A DNA stretch of 64,000 nt, taken from assembly GCA_010094025.1 (NCBI GenBank), contig ML991778.1, positions 1-64,000 on the forward strand. The letters are read 5' to 3'. A program made the position numbers and the translations under genes. Each line of letters begins with the position of its first letter. Position 1 is the stretch's first letter. Below the pieces are notes generated by a model. The model had not been told where the DNA came from and did no database searches. It worked only from the letters and a program-made list of their open reading frames with translations. The stretch comes from Viridothelium virens. Its lineage: Eukaryota > Ascomycota > Dothideomycetes > Trypetheliales > Trypetheliaceae. This document shows positions 56,881 to 64,000 of this stretch, piece after piece.

Positions 56881-57979
56881 GAATAATATGAAAGCGAGAC
56901 GAAAGATTGACGGAGTCTATTTCAAAATTGCCAAAACCCATCCATTACAGACGAGACATTTGATGGAAAGGAATGAGGAAAATCAAGTCAACGTGAGGCA
57001 TGATGCAAGCAAGCCGGCGCAAGCTTGCGGAGCTCCAGGTTACATGAGGTTGCTGCAGTTTGGCCAAACCCATCGGTTCCCTTCTCTGATTTATCCTCGG
57101 CAAGATGTACATGATGCACAACATGATTGGTTAGGTCGGAACTCGACGCATTCACAATACGCTGCCTTCCCAAGTGCCTCTGCGTAATCTTGAAGCAAGC
57201 TCGATAATGCCGCCCCGCAAATGGCAGGGGTTTGAGGCATTAGTGGCCGTTTGCGGGGCATAGCAATAGATCCTCTGCCGATTGTGAGCACGTAGCCACC
57301 AGACGGAAATCAGAGGAGAAAGGAGCAGGTAGAGTATGAGGGAGCCGAATCGGTTCTGATGTAGGAGTCTTGCTTCTTCATATCGGACCTTCGAGAGTCG
57401 ATGTAAAGCATGGTGGGATGCTCCAGTTTGTAATCACGGCCGCAATGAGCTACCAAACAATTGCCGACGAAATCAGGACTAAACAATTGCAACCGATGTG
57501 GGGCAGCCACTAATAATTTAGCGGGCCACCGAGCAGTGACAGTACCCTGGAATTGACGAAGTCTTACTCTCTCCTCTCGCATCTGGAGTCAGAGTCAGTA
57601 TTTCTCGGAATGGTATCTCCACTGGTCCATTGCTTGCCATGAGCAATCAACGGTGCAAGGGTGCCAGCTGCGCTCCACGTGGCCGGTGGTGCTAATGCAC
57701 GATTACACCACAGCAGATATGGGAATGTGCGTACTGGGCAATTTAACTTGAGTAGCTACACCGGTACCTTGACCTTGGCTCGTCGGGCCTCTGAAGTGTA
57801 TGAAAACCACTTTACTGTAGCGTCGAGGAAAAGCTCGAAGTAACCGTTGTGGGAGCACAATCCGTACCAGACCGCCCTTTTGTTAGACGACTGCAGCCGG
57901 TATCCATCATCTGTTTCGTCATACCCACTTCTCTTCTTTTTTTTTTTTTCTCCTTGATGTGAATAGAACATTCAAAATC
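56881..57979. other. Intergenic region with poly-T tract
   Basis: No supported gene. A T-rich homopolymer (T15, about 57937-57951) lies just downstream of the methylisocitrate lyase stop. Frames present are short and featureless. Confidence 0.45.
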
Positions 57980-60083
57980 CTATTCTCAACTTCAGCTGAC
58001 TATATTCTGGAAACGATTGGGAGAACTTACCGGCTTCCGTGTTACCTTCACCCATGCCTTTGGTTCCACTGCTACCACTCTGCACAGCGCCGACCATGCC
58101 ATCTACATAGCTCGCTCCGCTCCACTTTTGATGCGTCAGAACGTCACAGCCCAAATCCTTTTCTCTCTTCTGAACCAGATTTACATATGCCAGCATACCG
58201 TCTTCCTTAAACCCTTTGGACAGCTCATTGGTAATGGTAGCTGTCGAGTGTAGGCCAGCAAGAGAGATCAGTTGAAGGACAAACCCCTCCTTCGCAAGAT
58301 CCCATATGAAATTTCGGAGTGCAGAGTCACTGAACCCGTGGCCTGCCCAGTTGAAACTCGGCGAAAGATTGTACACCAAACTTTTGCCTCCTTTGCCGCC
58401 GAGGCCCATGCCTTCGGTAGCGGCTTTGATCTCTCGGGCAAAGCCCGCTGCCTTTTCCACATTTGGATCTGCAGTTTCAAGCCAGAGAAGGTCAGCGAAA
58501 GGCGCGAATTCGATGGCACGTTTTGTCGCCGCGTGCAGACCGGCACGGTAGTGATAGAAGCCTTCCCGAGTGCGGGGTATGTCGATGGAAAAACTTGGAG
58601 CGGTCTTGGAAGGGGCGAGGGAAGTAGTAAGACGAGAACGCTGTGACAAGGACATGTTGGGATTCTGCTGCGTTTGGTCTTGATATTTCTTGACCACAGC
58701 TTCGGACGCGCCCTCCTTTTGAAGATGAACCAGCGCAGCTAGAGAGGTATCAGTTCTACACATGGGCCAGAGATTTGAAAGAAAGGATGGTGTGGATAGG
58801 AGAAAGTGCATGATTACCCTCATCAAACGTAACCAGTTTATGATTCTTAACCCATTCTGCTTCAGTAGCGTCGATTGCTGCACCATCCGCCCCTTTCATC
58901 TCCATCTCTTGTAGTATTTCACTCAGTGGTTGCTCATCTTCGGTTGTGGTCCCTAGCAAAAATTCATGATCTCTTACATCTACCGCGCTACACAGCAATT
59001 TGCCACTTTCGCTATCAGTCCTCGCGATCACGAGGTTTTCAGTGCCCATGATGTCCCACTGGAATCTGGCAGCGACGAGACGATTGATATGGTCCGACAT
59101 GGGAACGAGAACTTTCCCAGCTAAATGTCCACATTTCTTGCCACCATGAAGTTGATCTTCAAAGTGCACACCCGCCGCTCCATTCTCCGCAAATAACTTC
59201 GCGAGCTTCATTACCGCAGTGAGACCACCATGACTGTCGCGAAGTTAGAGAAGCGATGAGCTAGGTACGCACCGGTACAGATGGGTCATCTGAAGCACAT
59301 ACCCGGTATCACCATCTGCAACGATCGGCCTTAGATAATCCAGATATGGTTGTTCCGATCTTTCTGTAGCAGACATTGTCCTTCGAGAGTCAAATTGTTT
59401 GCGGTCGTGTAGCTGCTGGGCTTTGAAAAGACGTTGAACCTGGTTAGGAACCGTATTGTAAGGGTAGTCACCAAAATCGGCAGATACTTCATTGGTAGTA
59501 GTTAGAACGGAAGAACAGGCCCATCCTGAGACATATAGTATCTCTTGATTGGGTGCTTGTTGAGTCATTTGCACAGGGTCAATAGCTCCCACTTTCGTGC
59601 TCAAGTATCGAAATCAGCGATGACCAAAGACGAGGCTAACATTCGATTGGTCGATAACGCACTGGTATGTACAGGCTCCCCCTTCCCTGCCCTCTCGCTT
59701 AGAAGGTTGAAAAGTTTCCTTGCCATTAACGAGCTTGGATACGTCTGCTGTAGGGTCCCCCTCTTACTGACAACGTCCGCCGCAGAGTATGGTCGCTTGA
59801 TACCCGCATATCGGGGAGTCTTCCACCAATCCTGAACTTGCTCAACTTCAGCATTGAAAAGTACATCTTCTGCCTGGCCTGTTTTTTCCTGCTCAGATAA
59901 AAGTTGGAAGGCGTCTGAAGGGGATGCCGAGAATACTGGAGGGGATACGGACGGGAGAAGGGAATTCGACATCTGACGCGTCGGGATGGCGAGGCTTCGA
60001 GGACAGGTCAGTCGATGAGGACAACTCAACCTCAAGTAAGGACATAAAGGTCTCGGTCTCGGTCTTATAACTCTTCGCAACAT
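57980..60083 (-). CDS. mclA: Mitochondrial 2-methylisocitrate lyase
   Basis: Exons: 60083..59663, 59591..59303, 59233..58818, 58738..58031 and a final AATAG at 57984..57980 (introns 71, 69, 79 and 46 nt), 612 aa. Without the last intron the frame instead ends at 57972 with 17 extra residues. An Arg-rich start ([18 protein letters not shown]) is a mitochondrial presequence. Core motifs: [33 protein letters not shown] (rebuilt at a junction), [14 protein letters not shown] (rebuilt at a junction), the catalytic [15 protein letters not shown], and [17 protein letters not shown], which differs from the glyoxylate-cycle isocitrate lyase wording at that place. It cleaves 2-methylisocitrate to succinate and pyruvate. 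Divergent from methylcitrate synthase. Confidence 0.9.
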
Positions 60084-60541
60084 CTTTCCCTACGCCACTG
60101 ACGGCGTCAGAGGCTATGATGCAAGTATCCAAAGGCTCGCCTACAAGGTTTGTTCTGGAATGCGATCTTAATAAAGTTGATGGAGCAGCTTCTGTTTCAT
60201 TCCGATAAGGCTTCTTGATGCTTGAGTCTGGTGTGCGTTGAGTCGGCCGTCCAGTGCCAGATTGACTTGCTTGTCGTTGGGTCTGTACGTTCTCCAGTGT
60301 GATTCGTATTTAGAGTGGGTAGAGTAGACGCTATTATCTCCGAAAGATGACGCCAGGGATCGCGGCAATCCTCGGCTCAGAAAACATCACACTCGTCCCC
60401 GCAAACACCTCTGAATCCCACTGATCCCGCCGGAGCTACTTTGCTAACTCTCAGTCCACTGGCGCCGAGTTTGGCGTCGGTCTTGCAGCTTTGGATTGTC
60501 TGCCTGTATATTGCTAACTAAGAATTCTTCTCCTGGGCGCA
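60084..60541. promoter_or_regulatory. Shared divergent promoter of the methylcitrate-cycle genes
   Basis: A 458-base gap between the start codons of the methylisocitrate lyase and methylcitrate synthase genes. Joint control by propionate-generating carbon sources is expected from the pathway; no binding site could be assigned. Confidence 0.6.
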
Positions 60542-62154
60542 ATGGCGCTCAATGCCCGCTCAACCCCTCGAGCCCTTAGAGCTCTCAAGGTTACTCAAAT
60601 CCCTGTCTTAGATTTCTCGTAGTGAAGAACGTACTAACTCTTGCAAGTCCTCCACAGTACGAGCTACGTCTAAGCGAAGATATGCCTCAACACGAGAACC
60701 CGACCTCAAAGAAACCCTTTCCCGAGTAATACCTACAAAGCGAGAACTGCTCAGGAAAGTTAAGGGACATGCAGACAGAAAGCTTGGAGATGTCAAAGTA
60801 GAAAATACCCTAGGAGGCATGAGGTGATTTCCTCGTGGATTACCAATGGCTAGCGCATCCTGCTAACACAAGTGAAGAGGGCTGAAAGCAATGCTTTGGG
60901 AAGGTTCCGTACTGGATGCGAACGAAGGCATTCGCTTTCATGGGCGAACGATCAAGGACTGCCAGTCGCAGCTTCCTAAGGGCACTTCCGGCACAGAGAT
61001 GCTTCCGGAAGGGATGTTCTGGCTCCTCCTGACGGGGGAAGTACCCTCCATCACCCAAGTTCGCGGATTCAGTAAGGAGCTTGCGCAGAAAAGTCAGATA
61101 CCGAAGTTTGTGGAAGATATGCTGAATAATTTCCCCAAGGACTTGCATCCAATGACGCAATTCGCCTGCGCAGTCTCGGCACTCAATTACGAAAGTGTCT
61201 TTGCAAAAAGATATGAGCAAGGCATGAATAAGGCAGACTACTGGGAGCCGACGTATGATGATTGCGTGACACTGCTTGCAAAGCTTCCTACAATTGCCGC
61301 GCGCATCTATCAAAATGCATATCGCGGCGGAGGCGCGCTACCCGCAGAGGTTGATATGGAGCAAGATTGGTCATACAACTTTGCTGCCATGCTTGGGAAG
61401 AGCGGCAAGGACAATGAAGGGTTCCAAGATTTGCTTCGACTGTATCTTGCGCTGCATGGTGATCATGAGGGAGGCAACGTCTCAGCACATGCAACGCATC
61501 TTGTCGGCAGTGCGCTCAGCGATCCATTTTTGAGTTACAGCGCTGGCTTGCAGGGTCTCTCAGGTCCATTGCATGGCTTGGCTGCACAGGAAGTGCTACG
61601 CTGGATCTTGCAAATGCAGGAACATGTAGGTACGAAGTTCAGCGAAAAGGAAGTAAAGGAGTACCTTTGGAGTACACTCAAATCTGGACGAGTGGTTCCC
61701 GGCTATGGCCACGCCGTGCTACGGAAACCTGATCCCAGATTTGAAGCGCTGATGGACTTCGCCAAGGCTCGTCCAGAAATCGCTGAAGACCCGGTGTTCC
61801 AACTTGTCCGGATGAATTCCGAAGTTGCACCTGGTGTACTCATGGAGCACGGCAAGGTGAGTTGGGTGTTATTTGTTGCATACCGTAATCTAGGCCCCAC
61901 CAGAAAAAACCTCAGCTAATGCGAAGAGTCGCGAACAGACCAAGAATCCCTTCCCGAATGTCGACTCATCTTCTGGTGTGCTATTCCATCACTTCGGATT
62001 CAAAGAAACGCTGTACTACACGGCAACTTTTGGAGTCAGCCGTGGGCTTGGGCCGTTGGCGCAATTGATTTGGGATCGTGCTCTGGGACTCCCCATAGAG
62101 CGTCCCAAGAGCATCAATTTAGCAGGAATCCTGGAGCAGATAGGCGAGATGTAG
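60542..62154 (+). CDS. mcsA: Mitochondrial 2-methylcitrate synthase (citrate synthase family)
   Basis: Four exons: 60542..60589, 60648..60823, 60878..61856 and 61939..62154 (introns 58, 54 and 82 nt), 472 aa. The first 25-30 residues are basic and Ser/Ala-rich ([25 protein letters not shown]), a mitochondrial presequence. Citrate-synthase motifs: the His block [36 protein letters not shown], and the C-terminal [29 protein letters not shown] with the Arg-binding region. Plain citrate synthase has the same fold; the methylcitrate call rests on the divergent pairing with 2-methylisocitrate lyase and the overall wording of the N-terminal part. It condenses propionyl-CoA with oxaloacetate. Confidence 0.88.
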
Positions 62155-62792
62155 ATAGAAAATGTTGATATAGAGCATCGGTACCCTGTGGCAGGGCTGT
62201 TGCATAAGGCATGGCATTGTCATTTCGACCTAGCCAAAGGTGAAGATCAGTGACGCGTGGAAAGCCATGGTAACGAGCCGAAGCGACGCGTAAAATGCGC
62301 ACCCGTCCTTGAGATGAGACAAGCGAGTTCGCCCTAATTGCTGAAGTGTCGGGTTTCAGTGTGCCGAACACCTGGCTCATCGAGAGATTAGTTACGAGAG
62401 AGGACTGACTCGATCCGGGGCCATCTGTTCGGTCGTATCTGTGGTACCAGTTCTTACCGTACCTAGACAGGGCCGTATGCGATCATGGGTCATGCCGTGG
62501 TCCCACCATCCCAAGCCCAAGTCCAACCCCTACTAAAGACAGAATGCCAAGACTCCTGTGGTATCTCTCCAACTGCGGTGAGCCGTCGTAGGGCCCACGC
62601 TGGCCTCGACGGTTCACCAGCATCGTCACTCTGCCGTGCGCTCTCCCAATGTGAGGACGATAGCTCTCAATCATCCCTCTCGTCCCTCTCGTTCCTCTCG
62701 TCTTTCGCGTCTCATTCTATCCGCACCATCCACTGGCCACCGCTCACAACACATGAGCTACGGCTTGGGCTCGGGTCAATCCAAGTGCGACA
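62155..62792. other. Intergenic region / GH3 leader, pyrimidine-rich
   Basis: Methylcitrate synthase 3' flank and beta-glucosidase promoter. A (TCTCGTCCC)-like pyrimidine micro-repeat runs at about 62675-62710. A 104-codon frame here is not supported. Confidence 0.5.
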
Positions 62793-64000
62793 ATGTTAAA
62801 TTCGGCAACACATCGCAGGCAAAATTCGTGTAATCTACGCCAGCCATATCAGCAGAGAACTCCGCCCTCGCCTCCGCATAGCACATCCCTCGCTCGCTTC
62901 TCTCTCGATGCCGCTTATCACGGTTCTTCTGAAAGCGAAGATGAACGGGAGAACGAAGACCTCTCTGACGTCGGGGAACTCGACCCTCTGAATTACGAGA
63001 CCAGGCATACAAGGAGAAGTGGACGAAGGATAGCAAAGAGGTTCGACTCCGAGACAGCGCCCCTGCGTGAAGGGAACTCAATACAAGAGAAGCTTCTCAG
63101 AAGCTACCGCCCACCTCGCTGGCGACTATGGCGACGGTGCTCTGGCACCAGTCGATCTTTCTGTCTTCTAGTGCTCACGATCTTGTCTGCCATCCTGCTC
63201 CTCTTCTTTGCAGGCAGCCTTTGGATCTACAATGATGGTGCCGCTTCTCCCTATGGCGAGTCTGAGCCGTACTATCCCACACCAAAAGGAGGGCGATATG
63301 CTGGATGGACAGATTCATTTAGAAAAGCACAAATCTTGGTCAAGCAAATGACTCTACCCGAGAAAGTCAATGTTACAACGGGCGTGGGCTGGTCAATGGA
63401 AATGTGTGTCGGCAATACTGGTGCTGTACCACGTTTGGGCTTCCCAAGCTTGTGTCTTCAGGATGGCCCTCTAGGCCTTCGATTCGCGGATCATGCAACA
63501 GCCTGGCCCGCAGGACTGACCGTCGGTGCAACCTGGAACAAGGACTTGATGCGCAGACGCGGTCAAGCTCAAGCGATTGAGGCCCGACTCAAAGGCATCA
63601 ATATTATTCTCGGACCATCTATGGGGCCTCTGGGGCGCATGCCCGCTGGTGGTCGAAATTGGGAGGGGTTTTCACCTGATCCCGTTCTTGCAGGCTGGGC
63701 ATCGAGCCAAACCATCAGAGGTATCCAAGGGGAGGGGGTCATCGCGACTGCGAAGCATTTTGTTGCCAATGAACAAGAGCATTTCCGACAAGCTTGGGAA
63801 TGGGGAACTCCGAATGCCATTTCGAGTAACGTTGACGACCGCACAATGCATGAGGTATATGCTTGGCCTTTTATGGATGCTGTTGGCGCAGATGTCGGTA
63901 GTATCATGTGCAGCTACAATCAAGTCAACAATTCATATGCCTGCCAAAACAGCAAGCTCTTGAACGGCATCCTCAAGGACGAATTTGGCTTTCAAGGCTT
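62793..64000 (+). CDS. GH3 beta-glucosidase, membrane-anchored (3' end outside window)
   Basis: Open from the ATG at 62793 to the window end (402 codons read). The N-terminal ~110 residues are a charged, low-complexity cytosolic tail ([20 protein letters not shown]), then one transmembrane helix ([20 protein letters not shown]), giving a type II membrane protein instead of the usual secreted form. The GH3 N-terminal barrel follows: [76 protein letters not shown], and [13 protein letters not shown]. The nucleophile Asp motif (SDW) would lie beyond the window. It hydrolyses terminal beta-glucosides; the anchored form matches the fungal bglE/bglF-type clade. Confidence 0.9.
   Translation, partial: MLNSATHRRQNSCNLRQPYQQRTPPSPPHSTSLARFSLDAAYHGSSESEDERENEDLSDVGELDPLNYETRHTRRSGRRIAKRFDSETAPLREGNSIQEKLLRSYRPPRWRLWRRCSGTSRSFCLLVLTILSAILLLFFAGSLWIYNDGAASPYGESEPYYPTPKGGRYAGWTDSFRKAQILVKQMTLPEKVNVTTGVGWSMEMCVGNTGAVPRLGFPSLCLQDGPLGLRFADHATAWPAGLTVGATWNKDLMRRRGQAQAIEARLKGINIILGPSMGPLGRMPAGGRNWEGFSPDPVLAGWASSQTIRGIQGEGVIATAKHFVANEQEHFRQAWEWGTPNAISSNVDDRTMHEVYAWPFMDAVGADVGSIMCSYNQVNNSYACQNSKLLNGILKDEFGFQG

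Noticed and set aside
1-64000. CRISPR arrays, bacterial operons, LTR retrotransposons
   Set aside because: No regular short repeat-spacer array, no polycistronic layout, and no reverse transcriptase, integrase or LTR pair seen; the sequence is fungal nuclear DNA.

Overview
The window is nuclear DNA from a filamentous ascomycete (Pezizomycotina). Most genes are broken by short introns (46-137 nt) with GT..AG ends, and several carry a CTAAC/CTGAC-like branch site. There are no operons. The gene set is typical of moulds: a RID-type DNA methyltransferase, PTH11-like receptor, TRI12-like transporter, F-box protein, UstYa-type oxidase and methylcitrate-cycle enzymes. Exon models below were built by hand from splice signals, reading-frame phase and family knowledge; no alignment or search was run.

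Layout. 0-31 kb is mostly housekeeping and metabolic genes: a TPR remnant, cytochrome b2-type L-lactate dehydrogenase, a mitochondrial hot-dog thioesterase, a zinc-type oxidoreductase, a sugar porter, the mitochondrial Mg2+ channel MRS2, a tiny conserved 66-aa protein, a membrane protein, an F-box protein, an ochratoxinase-like amidohydrolase, amidophosphoribosyltransferase (ADE4), a RID-like cytosine methyltransferase, a VOC/glyoxalase-fold protein and a six-exon TRI12-like MFS efflux pump.

31-43 kb is gene-poor accessory DNA. It holds the decayed tail of a GMC oxidoreductase, a 2-oxoglutarate/Fe(II) dioxygenase, a PTH11-like receptor with two frameshifts, a possible sugar-porter relic, and the best candidate for an undescribed system: a secreted precursor with Kex2 (KR) sites and repeated cores (39017-39331), followed 1.6 kb downstream by a UstYa (DUF3328) oxidase with two HXXHC motifs (40943-41730). 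Together they look like a fungal RiPP (dikaritin-type) locus. Its candidate core lacks aromatic residues, which is unusual for this class. The dioxygenase and MFS pump upstream could be tailoring and export genes.

43-64 kb is an acyl-CoA metabolism neighbourhood: divergent biotin carboxylase/BCCP and carboxyltransferase subunits of an acyl-CoA carboxylase, a copper P1B-ATPase, a FAT1-type acyl-CoA synthetase, and divergent 2-methylisocitrate lyase and 2-methylcitrate synthase (propionyl-CoA disposal). The window ends inside a membrane-anchored GH3 beta-glucosidase.

Several relics carry nonsense codons of the kind produced by RIP (CAA to TAA, TGG to TAG/TGA), and the putative RIP methyltransferase RID lies in the same window.
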